A stretch of DNA of 64,000 nucleotides from Bacteroidales bacterium (GCA_017651185.1 JAGCDJ010000037.1:157859-221858); one strand, 5' to 3'; positions 7,421-16,469 are shown, numbered from the stretch's first letter. Notes: generated by a model not told the origin, from the sequence alone. Made by a program: numbers and translations.

Positions 7421-7746
7421 CATATAATACCATATACAATCGCACCAATAAATATCAGTTCAAGAATAGCAATCCAAATTAGTCTAAAAGATTTTTTTGA
7501 ATAATTGTAGTGCCTTATTTCAACTGCTATCGATGGCAAAAATGAAAGAATGAAATATGAAATTGTCAGTGTGCCAAAATAAATGTTAGGCAAATTGTAA
7601 ATGTTAGGTATGTGACAGAATATGTCAACAACTATGCAGATAATAATTATTGTTGTGTTATAGAAATTGAAACTATCTATCTCCTTTTTATCAGCAGTTC
7701 CCTTGAAATCATAGAAATGCTTCCAACATTTTAAAAAGTACTTCAT
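7414..7746 (-). CDS. Degenerate, shortened DUF805 paralogue
   Basis: The product is 110 residues. The first 16 residues (MKYFLKCWKHFYDFKG) match the full DUF805 gene at 5759-6298, but the RARRKEYW signature has become TADKKEID and VVVRRLHDIGRKG has become VEIRHYNYSKKSF. The conserved DG..G.N.YGPNP tail is absent. Three membrane helices remain. The leader and palindrome upstream are also shared with the full copy. It is either decaying or has taken a new role. Confidence 0.65.
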   Translation of the reverse strand: MKYFLKCWKHFYDFKGTADKKEIDSFNFYNTTIIIICIVVDIFCHIPNIYNLPNIYFGTLTISYFILSFLPSIAVEIRHYNYSKKSFRLIWIAILELIFIGAIVYGIICR

Positions 7747-7773
7747 TATATTTTATGTTTTAAAGTTTCTAGT

Positions 7774-7793
7774 TGAGACGCAAAATTTTGCGT
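7774..7793. repeat. Perfect 20-base palindrome, copy 3
   Basis: Identical to 1834-1853 and 6334-6353. It sits between the stop codon at 7796 and the start codon at 7746. Confidence 0.88.
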
Positions 7794-7795
7794 CT

Positions 7796-8017
7796 TTACA
7801 ATTTGTTTTCTTTATTCTTTTGCCTTTGACTAATAGCAAGCGTTACGACAAGTCCGAGAGATATTACAAACGACATTATTAACGACATTACAACATCGCC
7901 TTTAAGTCTTTCAATGGTATAAATGCCATTCTCGAAATGGATTAAAATATAGCCAAATCCAAAAAACGGGAATGTGACAATCCACAAAATGATGAAATAT
8001 AAAAACTTCTTTGCCAT
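7796..8017 (-). CDS. Small two-helix membrane protein
   Basis: The product is 73 residues with a hydrophobic segment at 5-26 (FLYFIILWIVTFPFFGFGYI) and a second at about 42-63, and a lysine-rich end. No family recognised. It lies 20 bases after the gene starting at 8367 and the two probably form one transcript. Confidence 0.5.
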   Translation of the reverse strand: MAKKFLYFIILWIVTFPFFGFGYILIHFENGIYTIERLKGDVVMSLIMSFVISLGLVVTLAISQRQKNKENKL

Positions 8018-8037
8018 AATATTTTGATTTTAAATTT

Positions 8038-8367
8038 TTACCATACAAAAAACACATCGTAAAATCCCACAAATGCGACAATGAATGAAATAGGGATAAT
8101 GTAGTAGCATATAAGCACTTGCCACCATTTCAACCTGCGTAGCATGTATGAAACATTCAATAGCATCATTATCAGCACGTACGAAAAGCATATCACACCG
8201 CCGAACGAAATTTCGCCTAGCAATTTTGTGAAAGTCAGTCCGAAATGCCCGTCAACAATGTATAGCAATACGAATACAATCATACAAATGAACCTATAAA
8301 ACATCAGTTGTGCTGGCGACAGACTTTCCTTGAAGTCGGCGTATTTGTTGGTCAGTCGTGAAATCAT
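8038..8367 (-). CDS. Small membrane protein, possibly remote DUF805 relative
   Basis: The product is 109 residues with four predicted helices. NKYADFKESLSPAQ near the start and YMLRRLKWW near residue 80 faintly echo the ADFKGR and VVVRRLH motifs of DUF805, but the match is too weak to assign. A good minus-strand promoter element TATATTTGC lies at about 8402-8394. Confidence 0.55.
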   Translation of the reverse strand: MISRLTNKYADFKESLSPAQLMFYRFICMIVFVLLYIVDGHFGLTFTKLLGEISFGGVICFSYVLIMMLLNVSYMLRRLKWWQVLICYYIIPISFIVAFVGFYDVFFVW

Positions 8368-8485
8368 TGCTTTATGTTTTGCTGTTTAGTCGTGCAAATA
8401 TAGCAAGTTTTATATCAAAAACAAAAAAAGTAGAGTTTTTTTGAGGCGCTTGCTTTGTCTGATAGTTTGGAATAAGTATTTGCTA

Positions 8486-8511
8486 AACAAGGCGGAGAAA
8501 TTCGCCTTGTT
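8486..8511. repeat. Palindromic hairpin AACAAGGCG/CGCCTTGTT
   Basis: A nine-base-pair stem with an 8-base loop, downstream of the gene ending at 8538. On the minus strand it is not followed by a T run, so a terminator function is not clear. Confidence 0.6.
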
Positions 8512-8537
8512 GTGTTTTTGTTCTGTGCGAATCGCTA

Positions 8538-8771
8538 CTAGTTGCTGTTTTCTCTTTTCTTTAGGATAAAAGACATAGCCACTGCTCCGGCAAAGCTGCC
8601 TATGATGGCGGCGATATGACATTTTGCCCATTCGTTGGTTGTAAGTTCATATATGCTTTCGGAAGTAAACACTTGCACGGTTTGCATTGCAACGATTATC
8701 CACGGCCATACTATTAGCATAAGTTTTATAACTGTTCCCCAGAACGAAAATTTCGATTTTTCCTTTTCCAT
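8538..8771 (-). CDS. Small two-helix membrane protein
   Basis: The product is 77 residues with hydrophobic segments at about 12-31 and 50-69, joined by a short polar loop (TSESIYELTTNEWAKC). No family recognised. It is the first gene of the minus-strand accessory run and diverges from the large TPR gene. Confidence 0.5.
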   Translation of the reverse strand: MEKEKSKFSFWGTVIKLMLIVWPWIIVAMQTVQVFTSESIYELTTNEWAKCHIAAIIGSFAGAVAMSFILKKRENSN

Positions 8772-8988
8772 TGTATATCTGTTTTAAAATTTGTCCACAA
8801 AATAAACGAAAAATTTTGAAAAAGGTTGCTTAGGTAAGGATAAAAATGGAAAATAGAACCTTGGATCGTTTGGATGTCGCGTACCGATAGGTAGAATTTG
8901 TTGTATGTCGTTACGAATTGATTTTGTTCCCAAAATTATCCCTATTTGCCAGATTTTATTTTTCTTTGTACTTCTTAATTTTTGGAAG

Positions 8989-11178
8989 ATGAATGTCAAT
9001 AAGAAAAAAGATATGCCGCGAAATGAAACAAAGGCGGTTCCTGCTGGTTCTATGTTGAAAGACAATGCCATAGCTCGCAAACGAGATATTATTTTGAAAG
9101 TCATAATAGTAGTTTTCGGTTTCATGCTCTACGCAAATACGCTCGGTCACGGCTATGCTCTCGACGATACGGTTACCATTTGGAAAAACGAATTCACCCA
9201 GCGCGGAATTGATGGCATTGGCGACATCCTTCGTTACGACACGATGGCTGGAATGTTCGGCAAGGACATGGACGAGGTGGCTGGTGGGCGCTATCGACCG
9301 CTGTCGGTGGTAATGTTTGCGATAGAACTCGAACTCTTTGGCAAGAAGACCGAAGCCCCCGACTATTCTGGCGACATTGTGGCGGCTCCGTTCGTGGGGC
9401 ATTTCTTCAATGTCTTGTACTACTGCCTGCTTCTGCTGTTGATGTACAGTGTGCTGAAAAAACTTTTCCGCAACCATCAGCCACGATATTGGTTCCTGAG
9501 CGTCCCATTCCTTACGGTGATGCTTTTTGCTGCGCATCCGCTTCATACCGAGGTGGTTGCCAATATCAAGAGCCGCGACGAGATTATGGCGTTCCTGTTC
9601 GGACTTTTGGCTCTCGACTGCGCTATCAGGTTCATTGATGTTAGAAAAATTGAGCGGCGCATCTTGCTTTTGGTTGCCATTTTCGTTTGCATTTTCCTAG
9701 GTTCCATGTCGAAGGAAACCACGGTGGCGTTTGTTTTCCTCATTCCGCTGACATTGTACTTCTTTTTCTCGCCAAAACTTTCCGACTATTTCATGGTGAC
9801 AATTCCCGCATTCTTGGGGGCTTTGCTGTATGTGATAATCAGAGGCAATGTAATTGCAAACCAGTTTGGCGGCGAAGCAGACTTGTTGCTCAACAATCCT
9901 TTCCTAAACATGACAGGAGGGGAGAGGTACGCTACGGTGATATATACTCTGCTTCTGTACTTGAAACTTCTGGTTTTCCCGCATCCGCTCACTTGGGACT
10001 ACTATCCGTACCAAATACCGACAATGCATTGGACCGATTGGCAGGTGATTTTGAGTTTGCTGCTTCATGTAGGAATGATTGTGGTGGCTATAGTTTACCT
10101 GATGCCAAAGAGAAAGTCGGTGTATTCGTATGCGATATTTTTCTATGGTGCTACGCTCATATTGCCGTCGAACCTTTTGTTCAATGTAGGTGCGTTTATG
10201 GCCGAAAGGTTTATGTTTATGCCATCACTTGGATTCAGTCTTGCCATAGCATATACTTTTGCCAAGGTTTTGCCAGAAAAGTTTCCCGAGAAGGAAAAGA
10301 TGCTGCGCAATGTTACGGTTGCAGTGCTTGGAATCGTCGCAGTCGCTTTTTTCGCAAAGACGGTGACGCGCAACATGGACTGGAAGGATTCGACTACACT
10401 TTTTACTCACGATGTGCATGTTAGTGTAAACAGTATCAAAGGTAACAGTTCGTATGCCAGCGACTTATACACACAGTCGGAAGGGGCGGAGAAGAAGGCG
10501 GCAAAGTGTCATGGTGCCGACAGTCTTGCGTACATTGCTCAGCGCGACAGCATTATGCGGACTGCAATCCCATATTTCGAGCGCGCCTTGGAGTTCGACA
10601 GCCTGAATTCAGAATCATTGGTGCGAATAGGAAACATTTATTACAAGCTCGACAACGACTACCGGACAATGTTCAAGTATTACAAGCAGGCCTTACATTC
10701 CAATCCGCTCAACCGCGATGTGTGGAACAATACCGTAGGCGTGCTTACATACAACATCAATGACCCTGAGTACGAAAAGACTATCTGGTGGGATTATGCA
10801 AGACTTTCGCCCGACTACTACGAAGCATATTACCAGCTTGGTGAAATTTATTATTCAGCAAATCCCAAGCAGAACGATTCGGTGGTTTATTATATGTCGA
10901 AGGCGTATTCGTTGAATACCAGTAAGTTCGAGATTCCTTTCCATTTGGGAATGGCCTACGGCAACCTAAATGACTTTGCAAAAGCAAAGGAATATCTGTT
11001 GAAAGCAGATGCTTTGAAGGAAGATGCCGAGGTAAAGAAGTTTTTGGGTATAATCTATGGTACAGAAGGCAATCCGGCTGAGGCGTACAAGTATTTTTCA
11101 AAGTCGGCACAACTGAATCCCAACGATCCGATAGTGCAGCAGTATGCAGCGCAGTCGAAGATGGAAGCAGGAATGTAA
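8989..11178 (+). CDS. Multi-spanning membrane protein with C-terminal TPR repeats (TMTC-like)
   Basis: The product is about 729 residues from the ATG at 8989, which has ggaag just before it. An upstream in-frame ATG at 8905 is less likely. About ten membrane helices cover residues 25-480, with a periplasmic loop after helix 1 containing DDTVTIWKN and VAGGRYRPLSVVMFA. This resembles the acidic-residue loop of GT-C-type glycosyltransferases and the TMTC/DUF1736 family. Residues about 530-729 hold four or five tetratricopeptide repeats (ALEFDSLNSESLVRIGNIYY, then AQLNPNDPIVQQYAAQ). TMTC proteins transfer sugars to proteins in animals; a similar role here is only inferred. Confidence 0.72.
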   Translation: MNVNKKKDMPRNETKAVPAGSMLKDNAIARKRDIILKVIIVVFGFMLYANTLGHGYALDDTVTIWKNEFTQRGIDGIGDILRYDTMAGMFGKDMDEVAGGRYRPLSVVMFAIELELFGKKTEAPDYSGDIVAAPFVGHFFNVLYYCLLLLLMYSVLKKLFRNHQPRYWFLSVPFLTVMLFAAHPLHTEVVANIKSRDEIMAFLFGLLALDCAIRFIDVRKIERRILLLVAIFVCIFLGSMSKETTVAFVFLIPLTLYFFFSPKLSDYFMVTIPAFLGALLYVIIRGNVIANQFGGEADLLLNNPFLNMTGGERYATVIYTLLLYLKLLVFPHPLTWDYYPYQIPTMHWTDWQVILSLLLHVGMIVVAIVYLMPKRKSVYSYAIFFYGATLILPSNLLFNVGAFMAERFMFMPSLGFSLAIAYTFAKVLPEKFPEKEKMLRNVTVAVLGIVAVAFFAKTVTRNMDWKDSTTLFTHDVHVSVNSIKGNSSYASDLYTQSEGAEKKAAKCHGADSLAYIAQRDSIMRTAIPYFERALEFDSLNSESLVRIGNIYYKLDNDYRTMFKYYKQALHSNPLNRDVWNNTVGVLTYNINDPEYEKTIWWDYARLSPDYYEAYYQLGEIYYSANPKQNDSVVYYMSKAYSLNTSKFEIPFHLGMAYGNLNDFAKAKEYLLKADALKEDAEVKKFLGIIYGTEGNPAEAYKYFSKSAQLNPNDPIVQQYAAQSKMEAGM

Positions 11179-11265
11179 GTTGATTTACGATTTACGATTT
11201 GGGATTTTGGATTGCTTACGTCTAGCTAAGGGTTTACGATTGATTTTATAACGTGAAATCTGTAG

Positions 11266-11290
11266 CGCCGCAATGCTTTGCGGCGTATTT
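11266..11290 (+). terminator. Hairpin, possible terminator
   Basis: CGCCGCAA, loop TGCT, then TTGCGGCG (stem 11266-11273 and 11278-11285) followed by tatttgtat. The T run is poor, so this may be a REP-like hairpin rather than a strong terminator. Confidence 0.5.
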
Positions 11291-11380
11291 GTATCATCGG
11301 AAATGTTTGGCTGTCGCTTCCGAAACTAAATTTTCAACATTTCAGAAAAAGCACTATCTTTGCAAGATTTTGCAAAGACT

Positions 11381-11950
11381 ATGGTTGTAAAAAGTGTCAT
11401 CGGAAAAATGATGAAGATTTTCGCTAATCCGCGCCATTATTGGCAGCGCTACGAGTTCTCATCAATGACAGCGAAAGACTTGCACGGCAAGGTCTATCCT
11501 GTGATGATGTCCATATTCTTTGTGATTGTGCTGTTCGGTTCCGCCCTGAACCGCATGCCCGAGGAAGGCTTCCCGATTGTGTTGCTAGATACGGTTGTCG
11601 TTACGCTGTTTTTTGCGCTAACTTACTTTTTGGTAAGTTTTCTGGAAAATTGGATTTGCCGTCTTTATGGGAACATTGAGTATCGGAAGTCATCATTGTT
11701 GCTGTTGGAGAGTATGCTTCCGTTCTATATGCTGTACGCGATTCTGGCTGTGTTCCCAAGTCTGTTTTTCTTCTGGGTGCTAGCGGCGTACGGATTGTAT
11801 CTTATGTACTTCGGCGCGTTGTATTTCCTGAAAATACAAGAAGACAGGGTGATTGTGTTCATGATATTGTCGGTGCTTCTTGTTGTATTGGGCATTGCTG
11901 TTTCAATCACTCTTGACGGCATAATTATGGGATTCTTTTTAAATGTTTGA
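11381..11950 (+). CDS. Yip1-family inner-membrane protein
   Basis: The product is about 190 residues from the ATG at 11381. A TATCTTTGC promoter element at 11354-11362 rules out an upstream TTG start. The start of the fold ([16 protein letters not shown], then five membrane helices) matches the Yip1/DUF1282 pattern common in Bacteroidota, whose role is unknown. The stop codon is 2 bases before smpB, so the two are co-transcribed and probably translationally coupled. Confidence 0.7.
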   Translation: MVVKSVIGKMMKIFANPRHYWQRYEFSSMTAKDLHGKVYPVMMSIFFVIVLFGSALNRMPEEGFPIVLLDTVVVTLFFALTYFLVSFLENWICRLYGNIEYRKSSLLLLESMLPFYMLYAILAVFPSLFFFWVLAAYGLYLMYFGALYFLKIQEDRVIVFMILSVLLVVLGIAVSITLDGIIMGFFLNV

Positions 11951-11952
11951 CA

Positions 11953-12402
11953 ATGAAAAAAATTGAGTATAGAAACAAAAAGGCATCATTCAAGTATGAA
12001 TTTATCGAGCGGTTCACGGCGGGAATTGTGCTTACGGGTACGGAAATAAAGTCGATTCGCGATGGAAAGATAAGTTTTACCGATTCGTATTGCGTTTTCA
12101 AGGAGAATGAATTGTGGGTGACATCAGTTCACATTGCCGAGTATTCGCTTGGCACCTGCAACAACCACGATCCCAAACGCGACCGTAAGTTGTTGCTTAA
12201 TCGTAAGGAACTGAACAAGTTGCAGAAGAAGGTTGCAGAAAAAGGTCTTACAATTGTTCCTGTTTCGCTGTTTCTCAACGAAGCGGGAATTGCCAAGGTT
12301 GACATTGCCCTGGCTCGAGGAAAGAAACTTCACGACAAGCGCGAAGACATAAAGGACCGTGATACCAAGCGTGACCTCGATAGAACAAGAAAAATTAAGT
12401 AG
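11953..12402 (+). CDS. smpB: SsrA-binding protein SmpB
   Basis: The product is 149 residues. SmpB binds tmRNA and brings it to stalled ribosomes for trans-translation. Family signatures are present: [20 protein letters not shown] near residues 15-35, [20 protein letters not shown] near 114-133, and the basic tail [20 protein letters not shown] that enters the mRNA channel. The ATG at 11953 is preferred over an in-frame TTG six bases earlier. The tmRNA gene is not in this window. Confidence 0.97.
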   Translation: MKKIEYRNKKASFKYEFIERFTAGIVLTGTEIKSIRDGKISFTDSYCVFKENELWVTSVHIAEYSLGTCNNHDPKRDRKLLLNRKELNKLQKKVAEKGLTIVPVSLFLNEAGIAKVDIALARGKKLHDKREDIKDRDTKRDLDRTRKIK

Positions 12403-12436
12403 TAGATGGCTGTCAAAACGAAAATATTTTCAGTAT

Positions 12437-12630
12437 GTAAGTATTGCTTACCAACTGCCGAGGATTTCTCGGTAGTTCGATTAGTTGTCGCAAAATTTGC
12501 GACAACTCAAAATGAAATATTTTCAACTTGTAAGGATTTCTTACAAGTTCGGCAGGAATGTGCAATTTCTATTTTTGAACGTGTGGGTAAAATGTTATTT
12601 ATGGCAACTGTCGCAAATTTTGCGACAGTT
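12437..12630. repeat. Cluster of five hairpins between smpB and plsY
   Basis: Hairpins at 12437-12451, 12454-12476 (9 bp), 12483-12507 (12 bp perfect), 12525-12549 (10 bp perfect) and 12606-12630 (12 bp perfect). The third and fifth share the core GTCGCAAA/TTTGCGAC. The second and fourth share the loop GATTT. Each GTCGCAAA hairpin is followed by caaaatgaa, so the region is about two and a half copies of one repeat unit. Confidence 0.8.
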
Positions 12631-12676
12631 CAAAATGAAGGTGGCAGAAATTTGATTTGATAAAAAACATTAAGAC

Positions 12677-13351
12677 ATGAATATACTTATCATAATATTA
12701 CTTGCAATTGCCGCCTATCTAATAGGGTCGTTCAGCTCGGCTCTGTGGTACGGCAAATGGTTCTATGGCATCGACATTCGCGAACATGGTAGCAAAAACG
12801 CAGGTTCTACCAATGTGTTGCGCGTACTTGGATGGAAATGCGCCATCTCAGTTTTCATAACCGATGTTTTAAAAAGTTTTGTGCCGACAATGTTTTTTGT
12901 AATGCTACTTAATCGCTTTGCAACAACAGATTGCGGTGTATTCGTAGAGAGCGGTTCGGAGGCATATTACCTGTACCAGCTTTTGTTCGGTATGATGGCT
13001 ATTGTCGGTCACATTTTCCCATTGTACTCTGGATTCAAGGGAGGAAAGGGCGTCGCATCAATGCTCGGTCTTGTGCTGGCACTCGACCCGCTGTCGGCAG
13101 GAATAAGCTTGGGCGTATTCATCATAGTGGTACTTATTACAAAAATTGTATCGGTGTCATCGATGTCGGCGGCAGTGGCTTTCCCGATTGTGGTATGCGT
13201 GCTCGGCTTCTTCCGCGAGGCTGGTCATAGCATTACAATGACGGTCTTTTCGATACTGGTAGCCATATTGTTGATAGTCACGCATCGCAAGAATATTAAA
13301 AGATTGTTAAACCACGAGGAACCAAAGATAACGATTGGCAAAAAGGAGTAA
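12677..13351 (+). CDS. plsY: Acyl-phosphate:glycerol-3-phosphate acyltransferase PlsY
   Basis: The product is 224 residues, an inner-membrane enzyme making lysophosphatidic acid from acyl-phosphate and glycerol-3-phosphate, the first acylation of phospholipid synthesis. The family motifs are present: GSKNAGSTNVLR (residues about 38-49), GHIFPLYSGFKGGKGVA (about 113-129), and five or six membrane helices. It is slightly longer than typical PlsY (~200) because of a loop near residues 85-100. The stop codon overlaps the promoter of the downstream peptidase gene. Confidence 0.96.
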   Translation: MNILIIILLAIAAYLIGSFSSALWYGKWFYGIDIREHGSKNAGSTNVLRVLGWKCAISVFITDVLKSFVPTMFFVMLLNRFATTDCGVFVESGSEAYYLYQLLFGMMAIVGHIFPLYSGFKGGKGVASMLGLVLALDPLSAGISLGVFIIVVLITKIVSVSSMSAAVAFPIVVCVLGFFREAGHSITMTVFSILVAILLIVTHRKNIKRLLNHEEPKITIGKKE

Positions 13352-13357
13352 TTTTGC
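13349..13357 (+). promoter_or_regulatory. Promoter -7 element for M13 peptidase gene
   Basis: TAATTTTGC, overlapping the plsY stop codon and 17 bases before the ATG at 13374. No good -33 TTG at the usual distance was seen. Confidence 0.5.
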
Positions 13358-13373
13358 AAAAAAATTGTTATCG

Positions 13374-15410
13374 ATGAAATCAATACTAAAACTAATGGCA
13401 TGCGGACTTGCTTTTGGTCTAACAGCATGTAACTCAAATCAAAATCAAAGTATGGAAGACAAGGCTTTGAACATGGCCGACCTCGATACCACCGTATCGG
13501 CATCGGCTGATTTTTACGCATACGCAACAGGAGGATGGCAGAAGAACAATCCATTGCCAAACGACAAGTCGCGTTACGGCTCATTCGACATTCTGGGTGA
13601 GGAAACCGACAAGAAGGTTAATACTCTTATTCAGGATTTGGCAAAGCAGAAGAACGAGGAAAATTCGGTAGAGTGGAAAATTGCAACTCTTTACAATCTT
13701 GGTATGGACGAGGCAAAACTTAATGCAGATGGCATTTCTCCGATTAAGCCTATGCTCGACGAGATTGATGCGTTGACCGACAAGGCTCAGATTGTTGACA
13801 TGGTTGCCAAGATGCACCATCAGGGCGTTTCTGCTTTCTTCGGCGTGTTCGGAACTAGCGACCCCGAAAACAGCGACCTTAATATTCCGTGGTATTACCA
13901 GGGCGGACTTGGTCTTGCAAACAAGGAATACTACACCGATGAGGGCGAAAGGGAAGATGCAATTCGTCAGCAGTATGTTGAGCATGTAGGAAAGATGTTT
14001 GCTTTGATTGGCTATTCGGAAGAAGATGCAAAGGCAGCAGCAAAGAATGTATTTGAAATTGAGGACCAGCTTGCAAATGTTTCTATGGGAAGCGTTGAAG
14101 AACGTGACCCGTTTAAGACAACAAACAAGATGACTATCGAAGAAATGGCAGCAAAGTCTCCGAATTTCGACATTGCAAAGTATTTTGAACTTCAGGGCAT
14201 TACGGTAAAGGAAAACATTAATGTTTGCCAGCCTTTGTTCTTGGAAGGAGTTTCGCAGATAATTGAAAAGCAGTCGCTTGACAACCTGAAGCAGTATTTG
14301 AAATGGAATGTTGTTAATTCATCGGCATCATATTTGAGCGAAGACCTTAACAAGCAGAACTTCGAGTTCTACGGCAAGACTTTGTCGGGCGTTCCAGTTC
14401 AGCAGGATAGATGGAAACGCGTTGTTAGGGTTGTAAACGGCAATCTTGGCGAATGTGTTGGTGAAATATTCGTACAGAAGTATTTCCCGCCCGAGGCAAA
14501 GGAACGTATGGTTACCCTTGTTGAGAATTTGCGTTCGGCTTTCGGCGAAAGAATCAAAAAGCTCGATTGGATGAGCGAAGAAACCAAGGCTAAAGCATTG
14601 GAAAAACTTGCTGCAATCACCGTAAAAATCGGTTATCCTGATAAGTGGAAAGATTATTCAAAACTTTTGTTGAAGGAAGATTCATACTATGCTAATGTAC
14701 TAAGATGCAATGAGTTTGAATTTGATGACATGGTCAGCAAGATAGGTAAACCAGTTGACAAGACCGAATGGTTGATGACTCCGCAGACCGTAAATGCATA
14801 CTACAGCCCCAATACAAACGAAATTTGCTTCCCGGCTGGTATTCTTCAACCACCATTCTTCTATATGGATGCTGATGATGCTGTTAACTATGGTGCAATC
14901 GGTGTTGTTATCGGACACGAGATGACTCACGGATTCGATGACCATGGTCGTAACTACGACAAGGATGGAAACCTCGCTTGCTGGTGGACAGAAGAAGATG
15001 CTGCCAAATTTAACGAAAGAGCAAAAGTGTTGGTTGACAGGTATAGTTCAATCGTTGTTATCGATACTGTACACGCAAACGGTGAACTTTCGCTCGGTGA
15101 AAACATTGCCGACTACGGAGGATTGAAGATTTCGTTCGATGCTTTCAAGAAGGCGTCAGAAGGCAAGGAACAACCGACAATCAACGGTTTCACTCCGGAG
15201 CAGCGTTTCTACCTCTCATACGCAAAGGTATGGGCTAACAACATTCGCGACGAGGAAATTATCCGCCGTACAAAGGAAGATGTTCATTCGCTTGGCAAGT
15301 GGAGAGTTAACGGACAGCTCATCGGTATCGATGATTTCCACAAGGCATTCGGAATCAAGGAAGGCGATGCAATGTACATTCCAGAATCCGAATGGGCAAA
15401 GATTTGGTAG
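13374..15410 (+). CDS. pepO: M13-family metallopeptidase lipoprotein (PepO/neprilysin-like)
   Basis: The product is about 678 residues. It cleaves small peptides with a zinc active site; the lipobox (GLAFGLTAC) implies anchoring to the envelope. Zinc ligands are the H515EMTH519 motif and E576 in ENIADYGG, whose D580 is the usual second-shell residue. The extreme C-terminus EWAKIW has the tryptophan that M13 enzymes end with. The ATG at 13374 is chosen because it starts the signal peptide and follows the promoter. Full length for the family. Confidence 0.95.
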   Translation: MKSILKLMACGLAFGLTACNSNQNQSMEDKALNMADLDTTVSASADFYAYATGGWQKNNPLPNDKSRYGSFDILGEETDKKVNTLIQDLAKQKNEENSVEWKIATLYNLGMDEAKLNADGISPIKPMLDEIDALTDKAQIVDMVAKMHHQGVSAFFGVFGTSDPENSDLNIPWYYQGGLGLANKEYYTDEGEREDAIRQQYVEHVGKMFALIGYSEEDAKAAAKNVFEIEDQLANVSMGSVEERDPFKTTNKMTIEEMAAKSPNFDIAKYFELQGITVKENINVCQPLFLEGVSQIIEKQSLDNLKQYLKWNVVNSSASYLSEDLNKQNFEFYGKTLSGVPVQQDRWKRVVRVVNGNLGECVGEIFVQKYFPPEAKERMVTLVENLRSAFGERIKKLDWMSEETKAKALEKLAAITVKIGYPDKWKDYSKLLLKEDSYYANVLRCNEFEFDDMVSKIGKPVDKTEWLMTPQTVNAYYSPNTNEICFPAGILQPPFFYMDADDAVNYGAIGVVIGHEMTHGFDDHGRNYDKDGNLACWWTEEDAAKFNERAKVLVDRYSSIVVIDTVHANGELSLGENIADYGGLKISFDAFKKASEGKEQPTINGFTPEQRFYLSYAKVWANNIRDEEIIRRTKEDVHSLGKWRVNGQLIGIDDFHKAFGIKEGDAMYIPESEWAKIW

Positions 15411-15449
15411 TTAATATTTGTAAAGTTTTATAAGGTTATTGTTATTCAA

Positions 15450-15484
15450 CCGTCCTGATTTTAAAAGTCGGGACGGTTTTTTTT
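15450..15484 (+). terminator. Intrinsic terminator after pepO
   Basis: CCGTCCTGA (15450-15458), a 9-base loop, TCGGGACGG (15468-15476), then eight T. Confidence 0.9.
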
Positions 15485-15492
15485 GAAAAATT

Positions 15493-16260
15493 ATGGGAAC
15501 GTTTGACGAGAAACATATAAAGGATTTTGTCTCTATGCTGAAAAAGGGCGCATCGGAAGAAGACTTGAAATCGACATTCTTTGTTGGAATGATGGCTGGA
15601 ATCGCCAATAGATACAATGATTCTCAATATTATGTTTACAAATCTTCATTTAATAAACTCAAAAGTTTTCTAACGTGGCAGAATATACCGCAGCGAGACA
15701 TTGTCTTGAATGGCGATGTTTTGAGTGTAAAATTTAGCAATATTTCTGTTGATATAACTGTCCGTCACTATTGGTGGTCGTATATGTTAAGGTTTACAGC
15801 ACCTTGCTTGGCGAATTATTATGTGGAAGTTAGATGTTCCGAAGAAAAAGTATATGACTTTTTGATGGAGGCAAACGAAGCGGCTCCTAAGATTTTGCAG
15901 AATTTTGAAATAGTGAAGCAGAAAATGGAGCAGATGATGAAAAAGACGATTGCCGAAGTGATATTTGCGCGTGAGAAAAAGGAGAAGGCTCGTTCTGTAA
16001 CAGTAACTTCCATTGAAACTCTTGCTAAGCAAAGATTAAAGACGTTTGGCGTTGAGAGCATTAAATTTGACCATAAGAAATACATGTCGCATATATTTGC
16101 AGACTTCAAGGATGGAAAACAACAAATTGATATTACGCTAAAACACAAGGATTTGTCAAAGGCTGTCGAAATATTTGACAATGCTGGACGGATAATTGAG
16201 ATGATTCAGAAAAACGATTTTGTTGTTCGCGGAAAGGTAGGGTTTGGGTATGATTCCTAG
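15493..16260 (+). CDS. Hypothetical cytoplasmic protein
   Basis: The product is 255 residues with no signal peptide or membrane segment. The N-terminal 75 residues look like a small helical domain. The middle (EANEAAPKILQNFEIVKQKM, then a run of Lys and Glu) is a likely long helix. A C-terminal alpha/beta portion ends RGKVGFGYDS. Not recognised. It begins nine bases after the pepO terminator with no obvious promoter, so expression may depend on read-through. Confidence 0.55.
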   Translation: MGTFDEKHIKDFVSMLKKGASEEDLKSTFFVGMMAGIANRYNDSQYYVYKSSFNKLKSFLTWQNIPQRDIVLNGDVLSVKFSNISVDITVRHYWWSYMLRFTAPCLANYYVEVRCSEEKVYDFLMEANEAAPKILQNFEIVKQKMEQMMKKTIAEVIFAREKKEKARSVTVTSIETLAKQRLKTFGVESIKFDHKKYMSHIFADFKDGKQQIDITLKHKDLSKAVEIFDNAGRIIEMIQKNDFVVRGKVGFGYDS

Positions 16261-16302
16261 TGAGCAATTGACAATTAACAATGGACAATGTCCAATGGTG
16301 CG

Positions 16303-16372
16303 ATTCAGTCCTTTTTACAGTCATGCTGAACTGCTTCCTGAGCGGAGTCGAAGGACAGCATCTGTAACCAAT
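16303..16372. repeat. REP-like imperfect inverted repeat
   Basis: acagtcatgctgaactgc ... ggacagcatctgt forms an imperfect hairpin with cctgagcggagtcgaag inside, a pattern familiar from Bacteroidales intergenic repeats. The words caattgacaat occur on both sides (16265 and about 16370). The rest of the 16261-16623 gap holds the candidate small RNA. Confidence 0.55.
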
Positions 16373-16433
16373 TGACAATCTACTGTGTTATGTGTAAACA
16401 ATCCTCAAATTCCTAAAACAATTTTCAAATAAA

Positions 16434-16466
16434 TTTTGCCATTCCGTTCCCATTCCTTATATTTGC
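16434..16466 (+). promoter_or_regulatory. Consensus promoter of candidate small RNA
   Basis: TTTTG (TTG at 16436-16438), exactly 19 bases, then TATATTTGC (16458-16466). This is a full match to the Bacteroidota housekeeping promoter. Confidence 0.8.
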
Positions 16467-16469
16467 CCT

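Noticed and set aside
8486-8511. Hairpin as a terminator for the gene ending at 8538
   Set aside because: On the minus strand it is not followed by a T run.
8905-8988. Upstream start for the TPR membrane protein
   Set aside because: The extra 28 residues would add an isolated hydrophobic segment; the ATG at 8989 has a ggaag before it.
11360-11380. TTG start for the Yip1-like protein
   Set aside because: It lies within the TATCTTTGC promoter element, upstream of any likely transcript start.
12406-12660. An open frame of 84 codons between smpB and plsY
   Set aside because: It runs straight through five strong hairpins, is Cys-rich by accident of the repeats and has no ribosome site or homology I can see.
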